Assembly: GCA_934444735.1 (NCBI GenBank)
Contig: CAKSDE010000020.1
Location: 1-49,425 of the forward strand
Source: an uncultured Clostridia bacterium
GTDB taxonomy: Bacteria; Bacillota; Clostridia; UBA1381
Reading direction: 5' to 3'
Length of the DNA stretch: 49,425 nt
The notes under the pieces were generated by a model. That model was not told where the DNA came from. It saw nothing but the letters and a program-made list of their open reading frames with translations, and ran no database searches. Below, in pieces: positions 32,473 to 41,038 of the stretch. The translations under genes were made by a program, and so were the position numbers. Positions within the stretch are counted from its first letter, which is position 1, and every line of letters begins with the position of its first letter.

Positions 32473-32616
32473 ACACACAAAAAAACAAAAATAAAGAGTT
32501 TTTTTGATTTTTTTTAATTTTTTTGTCGACGCTGAATAATCAGTAGTTTATTTTTATATTTGTCTGTATTTTTACTCCCTCTTTTCCGTCCCTTTTTTTC
32601 TTTTTCAAAATACTGC

Positions 32617-32645
32617 TTGACATAACTATATCTATGGTATATAAT
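32617..32645 (+). promoter_or_regulatory. Consensus promoter of nrdG-nrdD
   Basis: TTGACA (32617-32622), a 17-base spacer and TATAAT (32640-32645). No NrdR box pair of the usual ACACWATATATWGTGT type is recognisable. Confidence 0.85.
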
Positions 32646-32696
32646 CTATATGCTATCAAAAATAACAACAATATCTTGTGTTTGCACTGTTTTAAG

Positions 32697-32726
32697 AAAA
32701 TGTCGGGGATTCGGCATTTTTTTTGA
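32697..32726 (+). terminator. Possible attenuator hairpin in the nrdG leader
   Basis: AAAATGTC pairs with GGCATTTT (one G:U) around an eight-base loop and is followed by further T, 35 bases upstream of the nrdG start. It could terminate or pause transcription in the leader. Confidence 0.45.
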
Positions 32727-32757
32727 CAATTTTATGCTTTTGGAGAGATTTAATAAG

Positions 32758-33453
32758 ATGGAAATACTCGGCTTACAAAAACTCACACTTTTGGATTATC
32801 CGAAAAAGTGTGCGGCGACAATTTTTCTGGGAGGCTGCAACTTCAGATGTCCGTTTTGCCATAACGGCGATCTGGTATGCGATAATTTTCCTCTCCCCCT
32901 GTCCGAGGACGAGGTTTTTACATTCTTAAAAAAACGGCAGGGTATCTTAGACGGCGTATGCATAACCGGCGGAGAACCTCTTTTAAATAAGGACATCGCC
33001 TCGCTTATAGTAAAGATACGCTCTCTCGGATATTTAATAAAGCTTGACACAAACGGCAGCAATCCGACGCTCTTAAAGGAGCTGCTCGATGATGGGGTTA
33101 TAAACTACGCTGCGATGGATATAAAAAATTCACTCGGCAAATACCCCGAATCGATAGGCATTTCGGATTTTAATACCGAAAGTATTACCGCAAGCGCCGA
33201 AATACTTATAAATTCCGGGATTGATTACGAATTTCGCACAACGGTAGTTTCGGAGCTGCACGAAAAATCCGATTTTGAAAAAATCGGCGCATGGCTCAAA
33301 GGCTGCAAAAATTTCTATCTGCAAAAGTTCGAGGATTCGGAGTATGTGATACAAAAGGGACTTCACTCCCCCTCCGACGAACAACTCCGCGAATATGCGG
33401 AAATCCTAAAAAAGTATATTAAAAACGTAGGCATAAGAGGTATAGACAAATAA
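32758..33453 (+). CDS. nrdG: Anaerobic ribonucleoside-triphosphate reductase activating protein
   Basis: A 231-residue radical SAM enzyme that installs the glycyl radical in NrdD. The cluster motif GGCNFRCPFCHNGD is the CxxxCxxC of the family, preceded by LGLQKLTLLDYPKKCAATIF, and TGGEPLLN is the SAM-binding GGE motif. The frame is open back to 32650, near the transcription start, but homology begins at MEILGLQKL; GGAGAG is ten bases before that ATG. It is followed 42 bp later by nrdD. Confidence 0.95.
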   Translation: MEILGLQKLTLLDYPKKCAATIFLGGCNFRCPFCHNGDLVCDNFPLPLSEDEVFTFLKKRQGILDGVCITGGEPLLNKDIASLIVKIRSLGYLIKLDTNGSNPTLLKELLDDGVINYAAMDIKNSLGKYPESIGISDFNTESITASAEILINSGIDYEFRTTVVSELHEKSDFEKIGAWLKGCKNFYLQKFEDSEYVIQKGLHSPSDEQLREYAEILKKYIKNVGIRGIDK

Positions 33454-33495
33454 AGCAAATAAACCTAAAATAAACCAAAGAAAGGGCGAAAAAAA

Positions 33496-35853
33496 ATGTA
33501 TAAAGTAAAAAAACGTGACGGAAAAACCGTCGATTTTAACCTCGCGAAAATAACAGAGGCGATAACTCAGGCATTTGAGGCGCAAAACACGCAGTATCAC
33601 CCGAACATCATAGATTTTCTCTCTCTTAAAGTAACGGCCGATTTTGAACCGAAAATCAAAGACGATATAATCTGCGTGGAGGATATCCAGGACAGCGTTG
33701 AGGCGGTATTGGTTCAGGCAGGATACGCAGAAGTTGCAAAAGCATATATTCTCTACAGAAGAATGCACGAAAAAATGCGTAATATGAAATCAACGATTCT
33801 CAATTATAAGGAAGTTGTTGACAATTATGTAAAGGTTAACGACTGGCGTGTAAAAGAAAATTCGACGGTTACATACTCCGTCGGCGGACTTATCCTCAGC
33901 AATTCCGGCGCAATCACGGCAAACTACTGGCTCTCCGAGATATACGACGATGAAATCTCAAACGCTCACAGAAATGCGGATATTCACATTCACGACCTCT
34001 CCATGCTCACAGGCTACTGCGCCGGCTGGTCGCTAAAGCAGCTGATTCAGGAAGGCTTGGGAGGCGTTGAGGGTAAAATCACCTCCGCGCCCGCAAAGCA
34101 CCTTTCAACGCTTTGCAATCAGATGGTGAACTTTTTGGGTATCATGCAGAACGAATGGGCGGGCGCACAGGCTTTCTCATCATTCGATACATACCTTGCA
34201 CCGTTTGTAAAAGCGGACAATCTTGCATATGACGCAGTTAAAAAGTGTATAGAGTCCTTTATCTACGGAGTAAACACCCCGAGCAGATGGGGTACACAGG
34301 CGCCGTTTTCAAACATCACTCTCGACTGGACAGTTCCTGCCGACTTAAAGGATATGCCTGCAATCGTGGGCGGTCGCGAGATGGATTTCACCTACGGCGA
34401 CTGCAAGCGCGAGATGGATATGGTAAACAAAGCGTTTATCGAAACAATGATTGAGGGTGACGCAAACGGCAGAGGATTCCAGTACCCGATCCCGACCTAT
34501 TCGATCACAAGCAATTTCGACTGGTCTGACACCGAGAATAACAGACTTTTATTTGAAATGACATCAAAATACGGTACTCCGTATTTCTCAAACTATATAA
34601 ACAGCGACATGGAGCCGAGCGACGTAAGAAGTATGTGCTGCCGTCTGCGCCTGGATTTGCGTGAGCTGAGAAAGAAATCCGGCGGTTTCTTCGGCAGCGG
34701 TGAAAGCACAGGTTCTGTCGGCGTTGTAACAATCAATATGCCGAGAATCGCATACCTTGCCGAAAACGAAGAGGATTTCTACAGACGTCTTGACCGTCTT
34801 ATGGATATTTCGGCACGCTCACTGAAAATAAAGAGAAACGTTATCACAAAGCTGCTCAACGAAGGTCTGTATCCGTACACAAAAAGATACCTCGGCACCT
34901 TCAACAACCACTTCTCGACAATCGGGCTTATCGGCATGAACGAGGCAGGACTCAATGCAAAGTGGATCAGAGAGGACATGACAAACGAAAAGACACAGGA
35001 ATTTTCAAAGCAAGTCTTAAACCACATGAGAGAGCGCCTTTCGGATTATCAGGAAAAATACGGAGATTTGTACAATTTGGAGGCAACTCCTGCCGAATCC
35101 ACCAGCTACAGACTCGCGAAGCACGACGTTGCACAATTCCCCGACATCATCACTGCGGCAGAAGAGGGCGGCACACCGTACTATACAAACAGCTCGCATC
35201 TGCCTGTCGGATACACCGAGGACATCTTCGACGCACTGGACATTCAGGACGATTTGCAGACGCTCTACACATCGGGTACGGTATTCCATGCATTTTTGGG
35301 CGAAAAGCTCCCCGATTGGCAGGCGGCGGCAAATCTTGTACGAAAGATTGCGGAAAATTACAAATTGCCGTACTACACCCTCTCTCCGACATATTCAGTA
35401 TGCCGCACTCACGGGTATTTGAGCGGCGAGCAGAAAATCTGCCCGGTATGCGGTGCGCGTACAGAGGTATACAGCCGTATAACAGGATATTACAGACCTG
35501 TCGGCAACTGGAACGACGGCAAAACGCAGGAATACAAGGAAAGAAAGGTATATAATATCGAAAAATCCGTCCTAAAGCACGGTGCGCCGCAAAAATCGGC
35601 ATCGCAGACTCCGGCGGCATACTCCGATGATATACTTCTTCTTACAACAAAAACCTGCCCAAACTGCAAAGCGGCAAAGCAGATGCTCGACAAGGCAGGT
35701 ATACTCTACACGGTAATAGACGCCGAAAACAACCCCGAAATAGCGGAAAAATTCAACGTGCATCAGGCACCTACCCTGATAAGCGGTCAGAATGTATATT
35801 CGGGAATAGCAAGTGTTAAGCAATTTATATCGGCAATGGCAAAAGAGGCTTAA
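33496..35853 (+). CDS. nrdD: Anaerobic (class III) ribonucleoside-triphosphate reductase with C-terminal redoxin domain
   Basis: A 785-residue glycyl radical enzyme making dNTPs without oxygen. Residues 1-90 are an ATP-cone regulatory domain (KKRDGKTVDFNLAKITEAIT). The catalytic barrel follows with HIHDLSMLTGYCAGWSL and the finger-loop region. Near residue 640 a zinc site shows CRTHGYLSG and CPVCGA, then the glycyl radical loop RPVGNWNDGKTQEYK. Residues about 710-785 form an added glutaredoxin/thioredoxin-like domain with active site TKTCPNCKAAKQML and a cis-Pro region QAPTLISG. The fused domain implies a thiol (not formate) reductant, in line with trxB next door. Confidence 0.96.
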   Translation: MYKVKKRDGKTVDFNLAKITEAITQAFEAQNTQYHPNIIDFLSLKVTADFEPKIKDDIICVEDIQDSVEAVLVQAGYAEVAKAYILYRRMHEKMRNMKSTILNYKEVVDNYVKVNDWRVKENSTVTYSVGGLILSNSGAITANYWLSEIYDDEISNAHRNADIHIHDLSMLTGYCAGWSLKQLIQEGLGGVEGKITSAPAKHLSTLCNQMVNFLGIMQNEWAGAQAFSSFDTYLAPFVKADNLAYDAVKKCIESFIYGVNTPSRWGTQAPFSNITLDWTVPADLKDMPAIVGGREMDFTYGDCKREMDMVNKAFIETMIEGDANGRGFQYPIPTYSITSNFDWSDTENNRLLFEMTSKYGTPYFSNYINSDMEPSDVRSMCCRLRLDLRELRKKSGGFFGSGESTGSVGVVTINMPRIAYLAENEEDFYRRLDRLMDISARSLKIKRNVITKLLNEGLYPYTKRYLGTFNNHFSTIGLIGMNEAGLNAKWIREDMTNEKTQEFSKQVLNHMRERLSDYQEKYGDLYNLEATPAESTSYRLAKHDVAQFPDIITAAEEGGTPYYTNSSHLPVGYTEDIFDALDIQDDLQTLYTSGTVFHAFLGEKLPDWQAAANLVRKIAENYKLPYYTLSPTYSVCRTHGYLSGEQKICPVCGARTEVYSRITGYYRPVGNWNDGKTQEYKERKVYNIEKSVLKHGAPQKSASQTPAAYSDDILLLTTKTCPNCKAAKQMLDKAGILYTVIDAENNPEIAEKFNVHQAPTLISGQNVYSGIASVKQFISAMAKEA

Positions 35854-35854
35854 A

Positions 35855-35974
35855 TCCGGAAAGCTAACGTGAAAGTTTCTTTCACGTTAGCTTTCGGCAG
35901 GGTTTGATTGCCCTTCCGATAAGGGATTTTCATTACTATTTGTGCCGACGCAGAGCGGCGAAACGGAGATTATT
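35855..35974 (+). ncRNA. Degenerate copy of the structured leader element before trxB
   Basis: It begins with a perfect 16-bp hairpin AAAGCTAACGTGAAAG/CTTTCACGTTAGCTTT (35860-35894), then cggcagggtttgattgccc, a short CCCTT/AAGGG hairpin, and atttgtgccgacgcagagcggcgaaacggagatt ending at the trxB ribosome binding site. Order and sequence follow the abrB-leader element, but the loop complementary to CGCAGAG is missing. It may act as an internal terminator or processed leader between nrdD and trxB. Confidence 0.6.
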
Positions 35975-36883
35975 ATGTATGATATAATTATAATAGGCGC
36001 AGGTCCCTCGGGACTTTGCGCCGCACTTTATGCTCTTAGGAGCGGAAAAAAGGTGCTTGTTCTGGAGGGGGAATCCTTCGGCGGACAAATCACCATGGCA
36101 CCCATAATCGAAAATTACCCGGCAGCAGGCAAAATAAGCGGCATCGATTTTGCCGACCGGCTTACCGAGCAGGTCACAGAGCTTGGCGGCGAGATGGAGT
36201 TTTCTCTCGTAAAAAAAATCGTCCCCGGCGAAATAAAAAAGGTAATCACGGAAGACGGCGAATATGAAGCGCGCGCGGTAATTATCGCCGCCGGCGCAAA
36301 GCACAGAACCCTCGGGTTGGCTAATGAGGAAAGTTTTGTCGGCAAGGGTATTTCTTACTGTGCGGTATGCGACGGTGCTTTTTACAAAGATAAAACGGTC
36401 GCTCTTGCAGGCGGCGGAAATTCGGCGCTCTCCGACGCGCTCTATCTTTCCGACATCTGCAAAAAGGTATATATCATTCACCGCCGCGACATTTTCCGCG
36501 CCGAAGAAAATCTCGTATCACTTGCCAAAAGCCGCAAAAATATAGAATTTATTTTAGATGCAACGGTAGAAAAAATCAGCGGAGAAAATTCTCTCGAGTC
36601 GGTTTTGATATGCCCCAAAGCAAGCGAAAACTTTACGCTTTCGATAAGCGCACTTTTCATTGCCGTAGGCATGGTGCCGTCAAACGGTATCTTTTCAAAC
36701 GTTGCCGAAATTGATCGGGACGGATATATAAAAACCGACGAGGACTGTAACACAGGCTTTGACGGCATATTCGCGGCAGGTGACTGCCGCGCAAAAAAAG
36801 TGCGCCAGCTCACCACCGCCACAGCCGACGGTACCGTTGCAGCGCTTTCGGCGTGCGAATATCTGGATAAGAAATTACCGTAA
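35975..36883 (+). CDS. trxB: Thioredoxin reductase
   Basis: A 302-residue FAD/NADPH enzyme. FAD-binding GAGPSGLCAALYALRSG, redox-active YCAVCDGAFY and NADPH site ALAGGGNSALSDALYL are intact, and GIFAAGDCRAKKVRQ is the C-terminal FAD motif. It would pass electrons from NAD(P)H to thioredoxins or, given its place, to the redoxin domain fused to NrdD. Start at 35975 with GGAG upstream; the frame open from 35942 runs through the leader element (MPTQSGETEII) and is not likely to be translated. Confidence 0.95.
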   Translation: MYDIIIIGAGPSGLCAALYALRSGKKVLVLEGESFGGQITMAPIIENYPAAGKISGIDFADRLTEQVTELGGEMEFSLVKKIVPGEIKKVITEDGEYEARAVIIAAGAKHRTLGLANEESFVGKGISYCAVCDGAFYKDKTVALAGGGNSALSDALYLSDICKKVYIIHRRDIFRAEENLVSLAKSRKNIEFILDATVEKISGENSLESVLICPKASENFTLSISALFIAVGMVPSNGIFSNVAEIDRDGYIKTDEDCNTGFDGIFAAGDCRAKKVRQLTTATADGTVAALSACEYLDKKLP

Positions 36884-36918
36884 TCTACAAAATACTTTAA
36901 AATATACACAAAAAACAC

Positions 36919-36947
36919 TTGACATAATCGATGTTTTCGTATAAAAT
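36919..36947 (+). promoter_or_regulatory. Promoter of rny-ymdB
   Basis: TTGACA (36919-36924), a 17-base spacer and TAAAAT (36942-36947). The roughly 150-base leader contains CATCCCC (37053-37059), complementary to the GGGGGTG ribosome binding site (37086-37092). Confidence 0.75.
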
Positions 36948-37103
36948 ATTAATGTATGCTTTATATTTCTTTAAACTACTAATCCGGGTGTGTTGTTATA
37001 TCGGGATTATTGTGTATTATATATATTAAGTAAATAATAATTTCATATTCAGCATCCCCGTTTTGTTAACAGAAAAAAATAATATGGGGGTGAATAGCAA
37101 AAA

Positions 37104-38654
37104 ATGTTAACGATTATTTTATCGGTAGCTGCAGTGATACTGTTCTTTTTAAATATAGCTTCATTTTTCGCAGGAATAACATACAGAAAAAAGATTGCCG
37201 AGGCAGAGTTCGGTTCAGCCGAAGAAAAAGCAAAGGCAATTGTTGAAGATGCGGAAAAAGACGCAAAAGCAAGAAAACGTGAAGTAATGCTTGAAGCAAA
37301 AGAAGAAAATCAGAAATTACGCAGCGTTTTGGACGCCGAAATAAAAGACCGCCGCCGTGAACTTTCTGTTCAGGAACGGCGCATTAACCAAAAAGAAGAG
37401 AATTTGGACAAAAAGACCGAAAATTTAGAGAAGAAAGACCATATCCTTGCCCAGAAGATAAAAGAAGCCGACAGCAAAATGGCGGAGCTTGAAGAGGTAA
37501 AGGCAGGGCAATTGGCAGAACTCGAGAAAATTTCGGGAATGACAAAGGAAGAAGCAAAGCAAACGCTTATTACGGACATTGAAAGCCAGGCCAGACATGA
37601 GGCCGCAATTATGGTTAAAGAAATTGAGCAGCAAGCAAAGGAAACAGCAGAAAAAGAGGCGAAAAATATTGTAGCTTCTTCAATTCAGAAGGTTGCCGCA
37701 GACCATGTTGCCGAAACCACCGTTTCGGTTGTAAATCTCCCGTCAGATGAAATGAAGGGCAGAATTATCGGTCGTGAGGGCAGAAACATCAGAACTCTTG
37801 AACAGCTTACGGGTGTTGATCTCATAATAGACGATACTCCCGAGGCCGTAATCCTTTCAAGTTTTTCACCGATCCGACGCGAGGTTGCAAGAATTACTCT
37901 CGAAAAACTCATCGTGGACGGGCGTATTCAGCCGGCACGTATTGAAGAATTGGTCGGCAAAGCCGAAAAAGAGGTTGAAGCTATCATTAAACAGGAGGGC
38001 GAGGCTGCAACATTTGAAACAAATGTACACGGTCTGCACCCCGAGCTTATCAAGCTTTTGGGTAAGCTGAAATACCGTACAAGCTACGGTCAGAACGTAT
38101 TGAAGCATTCAATTGAGGTATCGCATTTGGCAGGTGTTATGGCAGGCGAGCTCGGTGCCGATGTTGCACTTGCAAAAAGAGCAGGTCTTTTGCACGATAT
38201 AGGTAAAGCCGTAGACCATGAGGTTGAAGGCTCACACATTACAATCGGTGCGGACATTGCAAGAAAATACAAGGAAAATCACGACGTTATTCATGCAATC
38301 ATGGCTCACCACGGTGATATTGACGCAGAAACATTGGTCGCACAGCTTGTTCAGGCAGCCGATGCAATCTCCGCCGCAAGACCGGGTGCACGCCGTGAGA
38401 ATCTGGAAACGTACATAAAACGTTTGCAGCAGCTTGAAGAAATCGCAAACAGCTTTGACGGTGTTGAAAAATCTTTTGCAATCCAGGCAGGACGTGAAAT
38501 ACGAGTAATGATCAAGCCTGACGTTGTAAACGATGCAAGCATGATCCTTGTTGCAAAGGATATTGCAAAGAAAATCGAAAGCGAGATGGAATATCCCGGT
38601 CAGATTAAGGTAAGTCTTATCCGTGAAACCAGAGCAGTGGATTACGCTAAATAA
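37104..38654 (+). CDS. rny: Ribonuclease Y
   Basis: A 516-residue membrane-anchored endoribonuclease that starts mRNA decay in Firmicutes. In order: an N-terminal membrane helix (IILSVAAVILFFLNIASFF), a long coiled coil rich in Glu/Lys to about residue 200, a KH RNA-binding domain (GRIIGREGRNIRTLEQLTG), and an HD catalytic domain with LLHDIGKAVDHEVEGSH and IMAHHGDIDAETL. Full family length. GGGGGTGA precedes the ATG. Followed by ymdB as in Bacillus and clostridia. Confidence 0.97.
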   Translation: MLTIILSVAAVILFFLNIASFFAGITYRKKIAEAEFGSAEEKAKAIVEDAEKDAKARKREVMLEAKEENQKLRSVLDAEIKDRRRELSVQERRINQKEENLDKKTENLEKKDHILAQKIKEADSKMAELEEVKAGQLAELEKISGMTKEEAKQTLITDIESQARHEAAIMVKEIEQQAKETAEKEAKNIVASSIQKVAADHVAETTVSVVNLPSDEMKGRIIGREGRNIRTLEQLTGVDLIIDDTPEAVILSSFSPIRREVARITLEKLIVDGRIQPARIEELVGKAEKEVEAIIKQEGEAATFETNVHGLHPELIKLLGKLKYRTSYGQNVLKHSIEVSHLAGVMAGELGADVALAKRAGLLHDIGKAVDHEVEGSHITIGADIARKYKENHDVIHAIMAHHGDIDAETLVAQLVQAADAISAARPGARRENLETYIKRLQQLEEIANSFDGVEKSFAIQAGREIRVMIKPDVVNDASMILVAKDIAKKIESEMEYPGQIKVSLIRETRAVDYAK

Positions 38655-38676
38655 TTTATGCAGTTTCTTAACAAAA

Positions 38677-38726
38677 GGGGCTGTTTAAAAAATCAATTGA
38701 TTTTTTAAACAGCCTTTGATTTTTAC
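38677..38726 (+). terminator. Long palindromic terminator between rny and ymdB
   Basis: A perfect 36-base palindrome (38679-38714, arms GGCTGTTTAAAAAATCAA and its complement) followed by TTTGATTTTT. As ymdB follows at once it may be a partial terminator that tunes ymdB. Confidence 0.75.
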
Positions 38727-38771
38727 GGGGGACAGAAAAGCTTTCCCTTTGCATTTAGAATGGAGAATGAA

Positions 38772-39548
38772 ATGAAAATATTGGCAATAGGCGATATTGT
38801 GGGGCGCATAGGCCGCGACCGCACAATGTACTTTTTGGATAAACACAAGGACGAATATGATCTGATAATCGCAAACGGTGAGAATGCCGCGCACGGTAAC
38901 GGTATGACAACCTCTGTCTACAAAGAGCTTGTCGGTTACGGCATCGACGGCTTTACAATGGGAAACCACACCTGGGGCGCACCCGACATTGTAAATTTAA
39001 TGCGCTACAATAACAATATTATACGTCCCGCAAACTTTGACAGAGATTGCCCCGGCAAAGGCAGCATGATCCTCAAGGCAAAAAACGGCGCATCTGTCGG
39101 GGTTATCAATCTGATAGGCAGAGTTTATATGCCCCTCCCCTTTGACTCGCCCTTTGCGGCAGTCGAGCGTGAGCTTAAATTTTTAAAACCCAAAACCGAT
39201 ATTATTCTTGTCGATTTTCACGCCGAGACAACAAGCGAGAAAAAGGCGATGGGATATTTCCTCGACGGCAAGGTGAGTGCCGTTTTCGGCACTCACACGC
39301 ACGTCCAGACCGCCGATGAATCGATACTCCCCGGCAAAACGGGATATATAACCGACCTCGGCATGACCGGTGCCGTTCATTCGGTACTCGGCATGAACAA
39401 AAATATTATAGTAAACCGCTTTTTAAACGGTATGCCGCAAAAATTCGAGTTGGCAACCGGCGAAGGCGTATTCTGCGGCTGTGCGTTTACTATCGACGAA
39501 TCAAGCGGCAAAACCGTTTCAATAGAAAGAATTTACGAAAAACAGTAA
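38772..39548 (+). CDS. ymdB: YmdB family metallophosphoesterase
   Basis: A 258-residue dinuclear-metal phosphoesterase (TIGR00282). Metal ligands lie in GDIVGRIGRDR, NGENAAHGNG, MGNHTWG and VFGTHTHVQTADE. In Bacillus YmdB hydrolyses 2',3'-cyclic nucleotides or cAMP and controls biofilm versus motility decisions; the clostridial role is not known. ATG 38772 has GGAG seven bases upstream. It lies after rny, the usual neighbour. Confidence 0.95.
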   Translation: MKILAIGDIVGRIGRDRTMYFLDKHKDEYDLIIANGENAAHGNGMTTSVYKELVGYGIDGFTMGNHTWGAPDIVNLMRYNNNIIRPANFDRDCPGKGSMILKAKNGASVGVINLIGRVYMPLPFDSPFAAVERELKFLKPKTDIILVDFHAETTSEKKAMGYFLDGKVSAVFGTHTHVQTADESILPGKTGYITDLGMTGAVHSVLGMNKNIIVNRFLNGMPQKFELATGEGVFCGCAFTIDESSGKTVSIERIYEKQ

Positions 39549-39555
39549 TTTTTTC

Positions 39556-39584
39556 TTGACTTTCGGATAATATTGTGATAGAAT
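39556..39584 (+). promoter_or_regulatory. Promoter of MATE transporter gene
   Basis: TTGACT (39556-39561), a 17-base spacer and TAGAAT (39579-39584). The inferred 5' UTR runs about 100 bases and includes the hairpin and terminator described separately. Confidence 0.65.
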
Positions 39585-39602
39585 AAATCATGCTCACTCG
39601 GA

Positions 39603-39632
39603 GGGCAAGTTATTCAAAGGAAATAACAAGCC
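39603..39632 (+). promoter_or_regulatory. Candidate antiterminator/aptamer hairpin in MATE leader
   Basis: GGC and GTTATT pair with AATAAC and GCC in an imperfect hairpin. Its 3' strand uses the AAGCC that forms the base of the following terminator, so the two structures exclude each other. I do not recognise a known riboswitch class. Confidence 0.45.
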
Positions 39633-39680
39633 GGATAAGGTGATAAGCTGAGATGCTTATTTATCTTATCCGGCTTTTTT
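39628..39680 (+). terminator. Intrinsic terminator in the MATE gene leader
   Basis: AAGCCGGATAAG pairs with CTTATCCGGCTT and is followed by TTTTTT, ending 13 bases before the MATE start codon and just before its CGGAGG ribosome binding site. Expression must depend on read-through. Confidence 0.85.
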
Positions 39681-39693
39681 GACGGAGGTTTTT

Positions 39694-41034
39694 ATGGATT
39701 TATTAAATGACAAAGTAAGTAAGCTTTATTTTAAATTTCTCGCTGCGGCTTTCGGCAGCGCTTTAATCTCGAGCATATACGGACTCGTGGATATGCTCGT
39801 TGTCGGGCAATACCACGGTCCTGACGGCGCTGCCGCAATGGCGGTTATCTCGCCTATCTGGAACATAATCTACAGTTTCGGACTTCTCTCTGGAATCGGC
39901 GGCTCGGTGCTTTTTAGCTTTGAAAAGGGAAAATCCGATAACATTCAAGCACAAAACGCGTATTTTACCGCATCTGTTACCCTCGGCGGCATCATTTCGG
40001 TTCTGCTTTGGATAATTGTCATCTTCTTCGATGATCCGCTTTTGTATCTGTTCGGCGCAAGCGACGAGCTGATGCCTTTGTGCAAATCATACCTTATCGC
40101 GCCGAAGATTACAGTCCCCGTATTCGTATTCACGCAGATCATGTCCGCCTTTTTGCGCAACGACTCGAATCCGTCGCTCTCCACAAAAGCGGTACTTGCA
40201 GGCGGTATCTTCAATGTATTCGGCGACTATTTCTGCGTGTTTACACTTGACATGGGTATCGAAGGTGCAGGACTTGCAACGGCAATGGGAGCCTCAATCT
40301 CACTCATTGTCATGTTCATGCACTTCTTTTCTAAAAAGAATACGTTGAAATTTAATTTTAAAAAAAATATATTCTCACGCTTTGCACCGATATGCAAAAA
40401 CGGCTTTTCCTCGTTTATAATTGACGTTGCCATGGGTGTGCTGACCATGCTTTTCAACCGTCAGATTATGCGCTTTTTCGGCAGCGACGCACTCGCAGTA
40501 TACGGAATAATCGTCTTAATCGGCACTTTTGTACAATGCTGCTCATACGGAGTCGGTCAGGCGTCGCAGCCTATAATATCGCAGAATTACGGAGCAGGAA
40601 AATTCGATAGAATAAAAACTATGCTAAAGTACAATGCCGCAACTTCAATAATTCTCGGAGTTATCTGGGCGGCGCTCTGCATACTCTTCCCGAACGGATT
40701 TATCCACCTTTTCATGCAGCCTACCGAATCTGTCTTAAGCATAGCTCCCGCTATAATACGCGCATACGCAATATCATTCCTGCTGCTGCCTTTAAATATC
40801 TACTCGACCTACTATTTCCAGGCAACAATGAAAGCCGGAGTATCGATGATAATCTCGATTGCGCGCGGTATTGTCGTAAGCGGTATATTGATTATGGTAC
40901 TCCCGCAAATCTTCTCCCCCGACTCTTTATGGTTTGCAATGCCGATAACCGAAACTGCAATATTTATATATGTGCTTTTCGCTTTAAAAAAACAGCTGAG
41001 CCGCTTTCCCCAAGAAAAACAGCTCAGTATATAA
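39694..41034 (+). CDS. MATE family efflux transporter
   Basis: A 446-residue membrane protein with twelve hydrophobic helices in two related halves (MatE domains around residues 15-175 and 235-395). Typical features are SIYGLVDMLVVGQYHGPDG in the first helix pair and the Gly/Pro-rich helices that follow. MATE proteins export drugs or metabolites in exchange for Na+ or H+. CGGAGG precedes ATG 39694. The leader terminator implies induction by a signal, perhaps the exported compound. It ends four bases before the convergent amidase-domain gene, with no terminator between. Confidence 0.93.
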   Translation: MDLLNDKVSKLYFKFLAAAFGSALISSIYGLVDMLVVGQYHGPDGAAAMAVISPIWNIIYSFGLLSGIGGSVLFSFEKGKSDNIQAQNAYFTASVTLGGIISVLLWIIVIFFDDPLLYLFGASDELMPLCKSYLIAPKITVPVFVFTQIMSAFLRNDSNPSLSTKAVLAGGIFNVFGDYFCVFTLDMGIEGAGLATAMGASISLIVMFMHFFSKKNTLKFNFKKNIFSRFAPICKNGFSSFIIDVAMGVLTMLFNRQIMRFFGSDALAVYGIIVLIGTFVQCCSYGVGQASQPIISQNYGAGKFDRIKTMLKYNAATSIILGVIWAALCILFPNGFIHLFMQPTESVLSIAPAIIRAYAISFLLLPLNIYSTYYFQATMKAGVSMIISIARGIVVSGILIMVLPQIFSPDSLWFAMPITETAIFIYVLFALKKQLSRFPQEKQLSI

Positions 41035-41038
41035 ATAT

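Noticed and set aside
39585..39680. TPP riboswitch before the MATE gene (because of CTGAGATG)
   Set aside because: The motif lies inside the terminator loop and the other conserved TPP blocks are missing.
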